Shown here: positions 1-8,318 of the stretch, in pieces
Layout of the letters: the number at the start of each line of letters is the position of its first letter
Position numbering within the stretch: position 1 is the first letter of the stretch
Assembly (NCBI GenBank): GCA_033795365.1
Contig: JARYGU010000004.1
Location: forward strand, 1-64,000
Length of the DNA stretch: 64,000 nucleotides
Source: JARYGU01 sp033795365
Lineage (GTDB): Bacteria > Pseudomonadota > Alphaproteobacteria > Rhizobiales > Rhizobiaceae
Reading direction: 5' to 3'
Program-made: the position numbers and the translations under genes
The notes under the pieces: model-generated
What the model was told of the DNA's origin: nothing
The model's database searches: none
The model's input: only the letters and a program-made list of their open reading frames with translations

Positions 1-79
1 AAAGCCGGAACTGGTCCTCGATCGACGCCTCGCTCTGGTTGTCGGATGAATAGCGGGCGTAAAGGGCTGCGCGGGTCAT
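1..79 (-). CDS. Large serine recombinase, N-terminal part only (runs off the window)
   Basis: Reading leftwards from ATG at 79 gives MTRAALYARYSSDNQSEA and onward to the edge. This is the start of the catalytic resolvase/invertase domain: the YARYSS segment carries the serine that attacks DNA in this family, and the following E-S-I-E-DQ is typical of large serine recombinases on rhizobial mobile elements. A good ribosome binding site (AGGAG, about 8 bases upstream) supports the start. Only 26 codons are visible, so whether the gene is intact cannot be judged. Such enzymes integrate or excise mobile elements. Confidence 0.75.
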   Translation of the reverse strand, partial: MTRAALYARYSSDNQSEASIEDQFRL

Positions 80-336
80 GTTCAAGCATCTCCTCTTGTT
101 CGGCGATGTGCTGCGACTGCCGACATTTGCGCCGTTGCGTCATGACCGGCGCTGCCAGCGCACGCCCCGCCTTTCCTGCTTCAGAAGCATACGCCCGAAC
201 GGAGCCGGCCCGGTCAAGGCTGGTGCGCAGCACCACCGCAAAGCGGCCTCGCCTTGAGGCGGGGCTTCGTTCCGGTCCAATCCCGCAAGCCAAAAAAAGG
301 CTTTCACCGCAGATGCATCCCGGCCGTTGCATTGCA
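80..336. other. Intergenic stretch, no convincing gene
   Basis: This stretch lies between the recombinase start and the end of the antitoxin gene. Reading frames here are short or antisense and show no family signature. The recombinase promoter must lie here, but no clear -35/-10 pair could be picked out. Confidence 0.4.
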
Positions 337-591
337 TCAAATGGTGTCTTCCTTCAGCGGCGGCACATCCGGCGCTTTGTCCAGCAAGCCTGTCAGCGCA
401 CCGGGCTTCGTCGTACCTGCACGCGCTTTGAGGAATTCGCCGGCCGTCTCCACGGCCCCGATCTTCTGAGCGACCGCAGAGATGATCCACTGATTGAGGG
501 ACACCCCGTCTTCTTGTGCCAGACGTGCCGCCGTCTCCTTGAGCGACTGCGGCAGTTGCAGCGGGTATTTGTAGCGTTGGGTCTGTGTCAT
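337..591 (-). CDS. Antitoxin, HicB/ribbon-helix-helix type
   Basis: An 84-residue protein. Residues about 8-45 (YPLQLPQSLKETAARLA, then SLNQWIISAVAQKI) form the ribbon-helix-helix pattern of HicB-like and Arc-like antitoxins: a basic strand followed by two amphipathic helices. The C-terminal 40 residues are hydrophilic and would be the toxin-binding tail. Its ATG overlaps the stop of the upstream PIN gene by 4 bases (ATGA), so the two are translationally coupled. It should neutralise the PIN toxin and repress the operon. The order toxin-then-antitoxin is the less common one. Function is inferred from family and context. Confidence 0.75.
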   Translation of the reverse strand: MTQTQRYKYPLQLPQSLKETAARLAQEDGVSLNQWIISAVAQKIGAVETAGEFLKARAGTTKPGALTGLLDKAPDVPPLKEDTI

Positions 592-1007
592 CTGTTCAGT
601 CTCCTGACGATTTCTCCCGGTGTCATCACGGTCACGCCCAGCTCGAGCGCCGGACGGAAATCCTTCATGTTATGCGTCACGATAGCCTCGGCCTGTCCGT
701 TCAACGCGGCCTCAAGCACCATTTCGTCCGCGACATCGGCCAGCATCGGGCGCGTCCGAAACGAAATATCGACGCCCTCGGCAATGGCGGCAAGCGCGCT
801 CATCACCGAAGCAACGTCCGAAACGCTGTGGCCGGTCGCCTGCCGGGTTTCCTCCCGGCTCAGCACAGCCTCATATTCCAGAAACAGCGCCGTCGAACAA
901 AGCGGCGTTACCATGCCCCGATCCGCGAAACGCAGAAGCAGATTGCTTGCGCCATTGCGGCTGCGAAACGCCGCCACGATTACGTTGGTGTCCAGAACCA
1001 GCCTCAT
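588..1007 (-). CDS. PIN-domain toxin of a toxin-antitoxin pair
   Basis: 139 residues starting MRLVLDTNVIVAAF, with the first conserved PIN aspartate at residue 6. The second acidic cluster is ADVADEMVLEAA and the third region IVTHNMKDF. PIN toxins are Mg-dependent ribonucleases, and this one belongs to the group annotated as 'putative toxin-antitoxin system toxin component, PIN family'. The frame is open 60 bases further upstream, but the start at 1007 fits the family; the longer version would run into the IS remnant. It is the first gene of a two-gene operon with the RHH antitoxin. Confidence 0.8.
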   Translation of the reverse strand: MRLVLDTNVIVAAFRSRNGASNLLLRFADRGMVTPLCSTALFLEYEAVLSREETRQATGHSVSDVASVMSALAAIAEGVDISFRTRPMLADVADEMVLEAALNGQAEAIVTHNMKDFRPALELGVTVMTPGEIVRRLNR

Positions 1008-1022
1008 GGAAGGCAACTTATA

Positions 1023-1040
1023 GACATCCCATGGGATGTC
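1023..1040. promoter_or_regulatory. Perfect 18-bp palindrome upstream of the toxin gene
   Basis: GACATCCCATGGGATGTC is identical to its reverse complement and lies 15 bases upstream of the PIN start codon. Ribbon-helix-helix antitoxins bind short palindromes at their own promoters, so this is a good candidate operator for autoregulation. The palindrome is seen directly; its role is inferred. Confidence 0.55.
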
Positions 1041-1063
1041 AATATTTTGGATGATGGCTCCCG

Positions 1064-1711
1064 TCATCTTGCCAGGGCGGATCGTTTGTGACGCGGGGTG
1101 ACGAAGAGATTTCGAAGCGCCGAGAAGATCGAGATGAACCGCTGCAAGCTGCCGGCTGATCGGAAACCCTGCATCGTGCGTTCGCGTTTTTGCAGCGGCA
1201 GATGAGAATTTTCCGCTCGATTGTTAAGGCCCTTGTGGGATCGATGTTCGACGCCGGGCATCACGTCACGCTTGGCTGCTCCATAGGAGCGAAGCTTGTC
1301 GATGATGATCCGCTTGGGCGGTATGCTCTGTCTCTTCAACAATCTGACGAGCAGTCGCCTCGCGGCTTTCGTATCGCGCCGGCTTTGGACGATCTCGTCG
1401 AGAACATAACCGTCCTGGTCAACGGCACGCCAAAGCCAGTGTTTGCGGCCAGCGATGGAAATGACCACCTCGTCCAGATGCCAAACATCCCGGACCGCAG
1501 GCGGCTTGCGACGGAGTTGCCTTGCGTAGGCCGGTCCGAATTTCCGACCCCGCCGGCGGATCGTTTCATACGAAACGACGATGCCGCGCTCGAGCAGCAA
1601 TTTCTCGACCAGCCGCAAGCTCAAAGGGAACCGGAAATACAGCCACACCGCATGGGCGATGATCTGTTGCGGAAAACGGTGGCGCTTGTAGCTGATGGCG
1701 GAATTCTTCAT
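1064..1711 (-). CDS. IS6-family (IS26-like) transposase, C-terminus truncated
   Basis: A DDE transposase. After MKNSAISYKRHRFPQQII comes the HTH region, then catalytic residues in WHLDEV (D), IIIDKLRSYG (D) and NNRAENSH (E). The C-terminal WRSFSAL-like block (RFISIFSALRNLF) is present, but the last residues diverge from relatives, consistent with deletion into neighbouring DNA. The start at 1711 fits the usual MKN...SYKRHRFP beginning and has GGTGGG upstream; an in-frame ATG also lies at 1732. Probably no longer mobile on its own. Confidence 0.85.
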   Translation of the reverse strand: MKNSAISYKRHRFPQQIIAHAVWLYFRFPLSLRLVEKLLLERGIVVSYETIRRRGRKFGPAYARQLRRKPPAVRDVWHLDEVVISIAGRKHWLWRAVDQDGYVLDEIVQSRRDTKAARRLLVRLLKRQSIPPKRIIIDKLRSYGAAKRDVMPGVEHRSHKGLNNRAENSHLPLQKRERTMQGFRSAGSLQRFISIFSALRNLFVTPRHKRSALAR

Positions 1712-1762
1712 CCCACCATCTCTACGCTCCACTCACTGACAGCAAGTTTATGTGACAACACC
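1064..1762 (-). mobile_element. IS6-family insertion sequence, truncated at its 3' end
   Basis: The transposase is followed on its upstream side by an outer end which, read on the minus strand from 1762, begins GGTGTTGTCACATAAA, the form expected of an IS6-family terminal repeat. No matching inverted repeat was found on the other side (about 1040-1100), where the element abuts the toxin-antitoxin region. It is therefore probably a remnant that lost its right end. No flanking 8-bp duplication can be checked because one end is missing. Confidence 0.7.
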
Positions 1763-2329
1763 ATCGAACCGGTAGAGGTCTCCACAAAGCCGACGCGTGA
1801 ACTTTCAAGCGCGAAGGTCGAGACCCCCCTCCAGCGATGGCCTGGAGCTTCGGCCTTCCGATGCGCCCATCCGCTATGTGTCAGGTAAACGCGTCGGGTT
1901 TCGATCCGGCCCCTCGACGACCGATCCTATTATCGATCGTTTCGATGCCGGGAGAAAGGTCTTCCTGATGGAGCGAGCGGAGACTGGTCCAGAATTCGAG
2001 ATGATCTCACCCAACATGAGGGATGGATCGCCACCCGCTTCCTTTCCGAAAATGAGACCAGGACGATGGCCGCACCGGCAAAGAAGGAGAAAAAGGCGGA
2101 AGAGATCGAGATTGCCGTCCCCGTCATTCCGGACTCGGTGTTGATCCAGCGTATCATTGCGGAATCTCTCGACTCCTATCCGAGCTCGTGTGCGTACCCA
2201 TACAGCCGCGATCGCGCCGGACGGCGCTGCGGCAAGCGGAGCGCCTATAGCAAGCCGGACGGCTACTCACCAGTCTGCTTTCCCGGCGACGTCACAAAGG
2301 CGATGATCGAGGCGTTCAGGTCGCGGTAG
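1763..2329 (+). pseudogene. SH3-domain protein, broken by the IS and a frameshift
   Basis: Translation from about 1797 gives a bacterial SH3b core (YVSGKRVGFRSGPS, then VFLMERA). Around 1980-1985 the similarity jumps to the next frame, continuing WSRIRDDLTQHEGWIATRFL and on through 2066-2329, which ends in a Cys/Arg-rich segment (CAYPYSRDRAGRRC). The two halves join only if one base is added or removed. The 5' end is cut by the IS6 remnant at 1762. Small SH3 proteins with this tail occur on rhizobial plasmids; their role is unclear. Confidence 0.65.
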
Positions 2330-2405
2330 CCCTTTGGGCGGCCGGGCTGACGGACGATGGAACCGGTTGAAGATTTGCTAGGGGTTATGCCGTTCTGGCG
2401 ATGCC

Positions 2406-2640
2406 TTACGCCTTGAAGCGCTCAAGGGCGGTAAGGCGCCTTATCGGTGGATCCGAGTCCTCCGGAATGAACTTGATGCTGGCAGCTTCAAGAACAGTAC
2501 GAATTTTCTGCTGAGTTTCTGAAGATACGACGGGTATCTTTTCCCCTTCACTTTCGCAACGCTTAATCGTCGGCACAGAAACTCCCGCCCGGCGAGCAAG
2601 CTCGGCCTGTGATATTCCGTCGCTCGCAACGCATCCCCGG
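2406..2640 (-). pseudogene. XRE-type regulator, C-terminal remnant
   Basis: The reading frame carries ISQAELARRAGVSVPTIKR, the recognition helix region of an XRE-type HTH, followed by ETQQKIRTVLEAASIKFIPE, the usual tail of small plasmid-borne XRE proteins. The first helices are missing. Upstream of about 2640 the same frame reads through antisense-looking sequence that in another frame is a DhaK gene. A recombination junction near 2620-2640 therefore replaced the 5' end. Confidence 0.6.
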
Positions 2641-3324
2641 CTCGCCATGAATGCCCATGCCAATTTCCATGTCCTCGGCGCCAAGCTCGAAATTCAGCGT
2701 GCCTGTCTGTGGCAGGGAGCAGGCGCCTAACGCCACACCCATGGAGCGGCATCTGTCATTGGCAAGACGCGCCAGTTCCTCGACGCGCTCCAGCGGCTCG
2801 CCGAGATCGGCGGCAGCGCCTGCGCATTTGAAGACAAAGAAATCGCCGGCAACGCCGCGACGTTCACCTCGACGTGCGAGCGGAGCGGATGCCACGTCAT
2901 CGCTTACGGCTATATGACGGACCAGCGTACCTTCAGCCTCCAATTCCTCGGCGGCCATGGTGAAATTGAGAACGTCACCCGTATAATTGCCATAGAGAAA
3001 CACCACGCCCGTGCCGCCATCTGCAGCGCGGCCAGCATCCAGAATCTGCTCTGGCGAGGGTGAGGCAAAGACATTGCCGACGGCCGCGGCATCGGCCAGG
3101 CCCTGGCCCTGGCCCACATAGCCGGCAAAGGCAGGCTCGTGACCGGAGCCGCCACCGATGACGATGCCGACCTTGCCCTCACGCGGGCCGTGGCGCGCGA
3201 CAACCGCACGGCTCGTGGTTCCTTCCACGCAGAGCATGTCGGGATAGGCGCCAATAAGCCCTTCGATGAATTCAGGGATGATATTTTCGGGGGCGTTGAT
3301 GAGTTTCTTGGTCTTTATGGGCAT
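2637..3324 (-). pseudogene. Dihydroxyacetone kinase-like subunit (DhaK), 3' truncated
   Basis: From MPIKTKKLINAPENII the protein follows the DhaK fold: IGGGSGHEPAFAGYVGQG binds the phosphosugar region, and GMGIHGEPG carries the histidine that binds dihydroxyacetone covalently in DhaK. Family members run to about 330 residues, but here homology stops after about 230, right behind GEPG, and the frame then enters the XRE remnant and ends at 2563. The C-terminal part of the substrate domain is lost, and no DhaL partner is present. The start at 3324 is chosen because the extra upstream frame shows no homology. It was probably the sugar kinase of the cluster that follows. Confidence 0.75.
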
Positions 3325-3410
3325 GGTCTGGTGCGATCCTTGGGCTTGCGCGGCATTGCCGCCGCAGCGACATCCGCCGTGCATTGATTTCGGAATGGCC
3401 TGCGCGGCAC

Positions 3411-4235
3411 TCAAGCGGCAATATTTACCGGAACAAGCCGTTTGGCTGCGGCCACGGTGCGCTCCAGCCATTCATGCTCCAGGCGGCACGTGGCCTTCAT
3501 ATTGTCCATCTGCGGCAGCCAGTGCTCCAAAATCACGCTCATATCGTCAGGGCAGTGCGACAGGCAGGCGAGAATTTTCTCGATGTCCGCCCTGCCCTCG
3601 CCAAGCGGCGTGCCATGGATGCGGAAGCCGACGCCGTAGGGATCCGGCGTGATCTGATAATCTTTCAGATGCAGATTGATCGCATAGGGTGCCAGCATCT
3701 TCACCGTGGTCATCGGCCATTCGCCGGCGCAGATGGAGTTTGCCACATCCAGGCAAACGCCGAGCGCGTCATCGGCCACCGCATCCAGCAACTCCACCAT
3801 GCGAGGCGAAGGATAGTTGAAGTGGTTCTCGATGGCGAAGCGCAGGCCGGCCTTCTTGCCGTCCGGCAAGAGTTCGCGAATTTGCGCGGCAAGCTCGCGT
3901 ACGGGGATCAAGGCATCCTCGGCATCAAGAGCCACACGCAGGATTTTCGAGCCGATCCGCTCACCGATCGGAATATAGCGCGCCAGTTCCTCGGCGTTGA
4001 AAGATTGGGTGCCTAGCTCCAGCGCCATTCCATAGCTGTCGGCGCGCTGTTTCAACGCGAGGTGCTCGCGCGGCGTCAAACGGTCCAGCGGCAAGTTGTC
4101 TGCGTACTGCACAACACTGAGCCCGTGCCCATGCGCGATCTCCAGCACATCCATGGCCGTCATGGGCCTTTCCGGCTGCAGGTCCTTGATCCCGATCGAC
4201 CAGCGGAAGGCGTAGCTACCAAGCCCGATTTTCAT
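3411..4235 (-). CDS. Sugar phosphate isomerase/epimerase-type TIM-barrel protein
   Basis: 274 residues beginning MKIGLGSYAFRWSIG, an AP-endonuclease-2/xylose-isomerase-like TIM barrel. Metal-binding residues of the family are visible in FAIENHF (Glu-Asn-His), LGVCLDVANS (Asp), NLHLKDY (His) and late SVILEHWLP (Glu). Such enzymes isomerise or epimerise ketoses and hydroxypyruvate-like compounds; the substrate here is not known. The start at 4235 has a strong RBS (GGGAGGAA), which the longer frame lacks. It lies between the SDR and the broken dhaK, all on the minus strand, so it is probably in one operon. Confidence 0.8.
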   Translation of the reverse strand: MKIGLGSYAFRWSIGIKDLQPERPMTAMDVLEIAHGHGLSVVQYADNLPLDRLTPREHLALKQRADSYGMALELGTQSFNAEELARYIPIGERIGSKILRVALDAEDALIPVRELAAQIRELLPDGKKAGLRFAIENHFNYPSPRMVELLDAVADDALGVCLDVANSICAGEWPMTTVKMLAPYAINLHLKDYQITPDPYGVGFRIHGTPLGEGRADIEKILACLSHCPDDMSVILEHWLPQMDNMKATCRLEHEWLERTVAAAKRLVPVNIAA

Positions 4236-4291
4236 GCATTCCTCCCGAGAGCTGAAGCGGCGGCCCCGTTCTGAAACGGGCCGCCGCTCAA

Positions 4292-5050
4292 TCAATGAAT
4301 CAGCGATCCGCCGTTAACATCGACTTCGGAGCCGGTGACGTAGGATGAAAGATCGGACGCAAGAAACAGGGCACAACCGGCAACATCATCGGCGGTACCG
4401 GCGCGCGCCATCGGGATGCCGGCTTCGATTTCCTGGAGCTTTTCGGGCGTCAGCAAGCCCCCTGTGATGTCGGTCGCGATAAAGCCCGGGCAAATGGCGT
4501 TCACACGCACGTTGACCGGCGCCAGTTCGCGGGCCATCGCTTTCGTCAAACCCAGAACCCCCGCCTTTGCGGCCGAATAGTGAGGGCCGCCAAAGATGCC
4601 GCCGCCGCGCTGCGCAGAAACCGAGGACAGGTTGACGATCTTGCCTTGCTTGCGCTCACGCATATGCGGAATGACAGCCTGGCTACAATAGAGCGTGCCG
4701 CGCAGGTTCACATCGAGGACGGCATCGTAATTTTCCGGGCTGATTTCCATGATCTTCAGCGGTTGGGTGATACCGGCGTTATTGACGAGAATGTCGATCT
4801 GTCCCCACTTCGCAATCAGCGCAGCCATGACTTTTTGCGTGGTCTCCAGATCGGTCACATTGCAGGCCATGCCGACGTGCTGTGGACCGAGATCGGCAGC
4901 TGCCTCCTGTGCGGCTGCCTTATCAAGGTCGAGGATGGCGACGGTGGCGCCATGTTCGGCAAACAGTTTGGCCGTTGCCTTGCCGAGGCCGCGCTTGGAT
5001 GCCGCACCGGTAATGACGGCGAATTTGCCGTCGAGCAGAGCTATACCCAT
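4292..5050 (-). CDS. Short-chain dehydrogenase/reductase (FabG-like)
   Basis: 252 residues. The N-terminal Rossmann glycine motif is TGAASKRGLGKA, NNAG is at about residue 90, the catalytic Ser is in NLSSVSAQ and the YxxxK pair in HYSAAKAG; the C-terminus VDVNGG is typical. It would oxidise or reduce a polyol or keto-sugar with NAD(P). It follows the transketolase genes by 70 bases. With a kinase, an isomerase and a transketolase alongside, oxidation of a sugar alcohol to a ketose is a reasonable guess. Confidence 0.85.
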   Translation of the reverse strand: MGIALLDGKFAVITGAASKRGLGKATAKLFAEHGATVAILDLDKAAAQEAAADLGPQHVGMACNVTDLETTQKVMAALIAKWGQIDILVNNAGITQPLKIMEISPENYDAVLDVNLRGTLYCSQAVIPHMRERKQGKIVNLSSVSAQRGGGIFGGPHYSAAKAGVLGLTKAMARELAPVNVRVNAICPGFIATDITGGLLTPEKLQEIEAGIPMARAGTADDVAGCALFLASDLSSYVTGSEVDVNGGSLIH

Positions 5051-5120
5051 TGTTTCTTCTCCCTTAGGTCAGGTCGCACCAGCGCAATCACGCGGTGCGA
5101 GAATGTGTTTGGAAAAAATC

Positions 5121-6167
5121 TCAGAGCCAACCGCGGATCTGGCGGATCACCGCTGCGGTGGAAATCCCGTAGCGTTCGTGCAGGCTCGGCAATGCACCGG
5201 CATCCAGGAACTGGTCCGGCAGGCCGATCATCCGAAAGGTCGGTGTGATCCCATTGACGAGCAACGTGGTGGCGACCGCCTCTCCCAGACCGCCCACACG
5301 CGTGTGGTTTTCGGCGGTGACGACAAGGCGTCCGCCCCTGCCCGCTTCCGCCAGAACGGTGGCGGTATCGAGGGGCTTGATCGTCGGGCAATGCAGAACG
5401 GCGACGGAAATGCCGTCTTTTTCCATTTCCACGGCCGCATCCAGTGCCCGCATCGTCATGAAGCCGGATGAAATGACAAGCGCGTCGGTTCCGTCGCGCA
5501 GACGCTTCGCCCTGCCGATCTCGAACTTATAATCCGGGCAATGCTTGCGGATGACGGAAGGTACCTTTCCGCGCAACAGGCGCATATAGACAGGGCCCTC
5601 ATGGGCTGCCATTGCAGGCACGGCTTCCGCCACGTCGATGGTATCGCACGGATCGATGATGGTCAGGTTCGGCAGCCCGCGGAAAATCGCCAGATCTTCC
5701 GTCGCCTGATGGCTGGGACCATAACCGGTGGTCAGGCCCGGCAGCGCGCAGACGATCCTGACGGGAAGGTTTTCCTCGGCAATCGCCATGGCGATAAAGT
5801 CATACGCTCGCCGCGAGGCGAAAACGGCGTAAGTAGTCGCGAAGGGCATGAAGCCCTCGCGCGCCATGCCGGCCGCAGCCGAGATCATCACCTGCTCGGC
5901 CATACCCATCTGGTAGAAGCGCTCCGGAAAAGCTTCGGCGAAGACATGAAGGTCCGTATATTTCGCCAGATCGGCCGTCAGGCCGACAATCCTGTCATTG
6001 CGCTCTGCCTCGGCAACCAGTGCATGGCCGAATGGGGCGGCCGCGGTATCATAGCCTTCGGCCGCCAGTGACGCGATCATGGCGGAGGTGCGCACGGCCT
6101 CACCGCTCTTCGGTGAGGTTCGGGGCTGCCACTTGCGGTGCGGATCGTAGGTACGGCTCATGCTCAT
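5121..6167 (-). CDS. Transketolase, C-terminal subunit
   Basis: 348 residues covering the pyrimidine-binding domain (MGMAEQVMISAAAGMAREG, carrying the glutamate that activates thiamine diphosphate, then TTYAVFASRRAYD) and the C-terminal transketolase domain (VVTAENHTRVGGLGEAV). The PP domain is encoded separately just upstream, so the enzyme is a two-subunit transketolase. Split transketolases often act on unusual sugar phosphates; apulose-4-phosphate transketolase AptAB is a known example. A good RBS (GAGGAAAA) precedes 6167. Confidence 0.88.
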   Translation of the reverse strand: MSMSRTYDPHRKWQPRTSPKSGEAVRTSAMIASLAAEGYDTAAAPFGHALVAEAERNDRIVGLTADLAKYTDLHVFAEAFPERFYQMGMAEQVMISAAAGMAREGFMPFATTYAVFASRRAYDFIAMAIAEENLPVRIVCALPGLTTGYGPSHQATEDLAIFRGLPNLTIIDPCDTIDVAEAVPAMAAHEGPVYMRLLRGKVPSVIRKHCPDYKFEIGRAKRLRDGTDALVISSGFMTMRALDAAVEMEKDGISVAVLHCPTIKPLDTATVLAEAGRGGRLVVTAENHTRVGGLGEAVATTLLVNGITPTFRMIGLPDQFLDAGALPSLHERYGISTAAVIRQIRGWL

Positions 6168-6180
6168 ATGTTTTCCTCAC

Positions 6181-7035
6181 TCACTCCGGCCTGTTCGAAT
6201 CCAACACGGCCAGCGCCTTCTGCCATTCATCGGCTTCCACCCGCACGAAATGCGTGATCTCGCGGGTCTCGAGGAAGGGGACCCCCTTACACATCAGCGT
6301 ATCGCAGATGATTACACGGGGCTTGATCTCCTTGACCGCACGGGCTGCGTCGAAAGCTGCCACGAGGGCTGCCATGTCGTTGCCGTCGACGCGCTGCGTG
6401 TGCCAGCCGAAGGCTGTCCATTTTTCTGCGAGTGGCTCCGCGCACAGCATCTGGGTCGACTTGCCATCGGCCTGCTGGTCGTTGAAATCGATGATGCAGA
6501 TCAGATTATCGAGCTTGTGATGGGCGGCCGACATGGCCGCCTCCCAGGTGGATCCCTCGCCGAGCTCACCATCCGACATTAGGTTGTAGACGAAGGCCGG
6601 GTTTTTCTTCGCCTTTAGGCCGAGGCCCATTCCAACGGCGATTCCAAGGCCTTGACCAAGCGAACCGCCGGTGATCTCCATGCCCGGCGTATAAGATGCC
6701 ATGCCAGACATCGGCAAACGGCTGTCGTCGGTGCCATAGGTTTCAAGTTCCTGCTCCGGCAGGATACCAGCTTCGATCAACGCTGCATAAAGCGCGACGG
6801 CGTAGTGACCGATCGACAGCAGGAAGCGGTCGCGGCCTTCCCATTCCGGGTCTTCCCGCCGATAGGTCAGGGAGTGGAAATAGGAGACTGCGAGGACATC
6901 GGCAATGCCGAGCGCCTGGCCGATATAACCCTGGCCCTGAACCTCGCCCATGCGGACCACCTTGCGACGGATTTCCCAGGCCCGGCGCGCAAGACTCATG
7001 TTCGACAGCTCTGTCGCTGGATTTTGGTTGGCCAT
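6181..7035 (-). CDS. Transketolase, N-terminal (thiamine diphosphate-binding) subunit
   Basis: 284 residues. RRKVVRMGEVQGQGYIGQALG, GHYAVALYAAL and GGSLGQGLGIAVGMGLG are transketolase N-terminal motifs. The thiamine diphosphate-Mg motif reads SDGELGEGSTWEAAM and ends in IIDFNDQQ. The start at 7035 has GGGAGGAA in front; the 75-base upstream extension has no homology. It is the first gene of the minus-strand operon tktN-tktC-SDR-isomerase-(dhaK). Confidence 0.88.
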   Translation of the reverse strand: MANQNPATELSNMSLARRAWEIRRKVVRMGEVQGQGYIGQALGIADVLAVSYFHSLTYRREDPEWEGRDRFLLSIGHYAVALYAALIEAGILPEQELETYGTDDSRLPMSGMASYTPGMEITGGSLGQGLGIAVGMGLGLKAKKNPAFVYNLMSDGELGEGSTWEAAMSAAHHKLDNLICIIDFNDQQADGKSTQMLCAEPLAEKWTAFGWHTQRVDGNDMAALVAAFDAARAVKEIKPRVIICDTLMCKGVPFLETREITHFVRVEADEWQKALAVLDSNRPE

Positions 7036-7340
7036 GTTTCCTCCCTTGCGGTGCGGCGCAAAACGGCGCCTCCACGGCAAGTTCTGGACCCAGTCAGCCT
7101 CCATCGGCAATTAAGAAAATCGAACGAATTGTTAAGCAAAACTTAGATGACGCCGTTGCAGAGATCAGACAGGGTCACAACAGGTAGAGCGGGGGAGGAC
7201 ACTCGCTGCATGCACTGCAGTGCTTGGGAGGGCGTCAGTTTCATCAGTTTCCCAGGCATGCCGGATAGTCGGCTGCCCGCGTGCCGCAGGAGGGTTTCTC
7301 GCAAACCGGAACATGAATGATGCTCTCAGGGAGGAGAACC
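7036..7340. promoter_or_regulatory. Divergent promoter region between transketolase and TRAP operons
   Basis: This is the only long gap in the cluster and must hold both outward promoters. It has an AT-rich patch at 7109-7146 with an imperfect dyad (TTAAG at 7132-7136, CTTAG at 7142-7146), the sort of short interrupted palindrome LysR regulators recognise. The nearby LysR gene is the natural candidate. No secure -35/-10 pair could be assigned. Confidence 0.4.
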
Positions 7341-8318
7341 ATGAATATTCGTCAGTTCGTTGCTGCGGCTGTGATGTCATTTTGCGCCAGCCATGCAGGA
7401 GCCCAGGAATTCCAGCTGTCGCACAATGCCGCAGCAGGCAATCCTAAGGACGTGGCATCGCAGAAATTCGCTGAACTCGTTGAGCAGAAGTCCGGTGGCC
7501 GCATGAACGTTTCGGTTGGCGCAAGCGCTCAGTTCGGCGACGACGCGGAAACCATCACCAACATGCGCCTTGGCACGATCGCCTTTTCGGCCAATTCTCA
7601 AGGAACCACTTCGGCCGTCGTGCCAGAAATCGCGCTTCTCGGTCTTCCTTTTCTGTTCCAGGATCTTAAGCAGGCCGAGGCCGTGATGGATGGCCCGGTT
7701 GGCGACAAGATTGCCGCAGCAGCCGAGCAGCAGGGTCTCGTGGTCCTCTCCTGGTGGAACAATGGCATTCGCGAGACGTCCAACTCCAAAAAGCCGATCG
7801 TCGTGCCTGCGGACCTTGCCGGCATGAAAATCCGCACGCCGCCGGATCCGATGACGGTTGACATCTTCACGGCTCTCGGCGCCTCGCCGACGCCGATGGC
7901 CTTCTCCGAGCTCTACATCGCACTGCAGCAGGGTGTGGTCGACGGCCAGGAAAACCCGCTGATCAACATCTTCTCTTCGAAGCTGCATGAAGTTCAGCCC
8001 TACATCTCCATGACCAACCACAAATACGAGGCGACACCGTTCCTTGCATCGAAAATCGTTTTTGATGCGCTTTCGCCCGAGGATCAGCAGATCATCCGCG
8101 ATGCCGCGAAGGAAGCCGGTGAGCTTAACCGCCAGATGGTGCGTGATCAGACTGAAAAGCTGCGCGGCGAGATCGAGGCCACTGGCGTCAAGATCAACGA
8201 CGTCGACCCCGCACCTTTTGTCGTCGCGACCAAACCGGTCTACGACAAGTGGCGCGCGCAATATCCTGAACTGGTCGATGAGCTTATCGCTGCAGCCAAG
8301 GCGGCGGCGGGCAAATGA
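7341..8318 (+). CDS. TRAP transporter solute-binding protein (DctP family)
   Basis: 325 residues with a signal peptide cleaved after about SHAGA. The DctP pattern is clear: MRLGTIAFSANSQGT, the arginine-containing MKIRTPPDPM that contacts the substrate carboxylate in this family, and FSELYIALQQGVVDGQENP. It captures an organic acid or sugar acid in the periplasm for the DctQM membrane pair. ATG at 7341 follows GGGAGGAG. It heads the plus-strand operon. Confidence 0.9.
   Translation: MNIRQFVAAAVMSFCASHAGAQEFQLSHNAAAGNPKDVASQKFAELVEQKSGGRMNVSVGASAQFGDDAETITNMRLGTIAFSANSQGTTSAVVPEIALLGLPFLFQDLKQAEAVMDGPVGDKIAAAAEQQGLVVLSWWNNGIRETSNSKKPIVVPADLAGMKIRTPPDPMTVDIFTALGASPTPMAFSELYIALQQGVVDGQENPLINIFSSKLHEVQPYISMTNHKYEATPFLASKIVFDALSPEDQQIIRDAAKEAGELNRQMVRDQTEKLRGEIEATGVKINDVDPAPFVVATKPVYDKWRAQYPELVDELIAAAKAAAGK

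Noticed and set aside
140..490. 116-residue minus-strand frame between recombinase and antitoxin
   Set aside because: Overlaps the antitoxin in another frame and has no recognisable domain.
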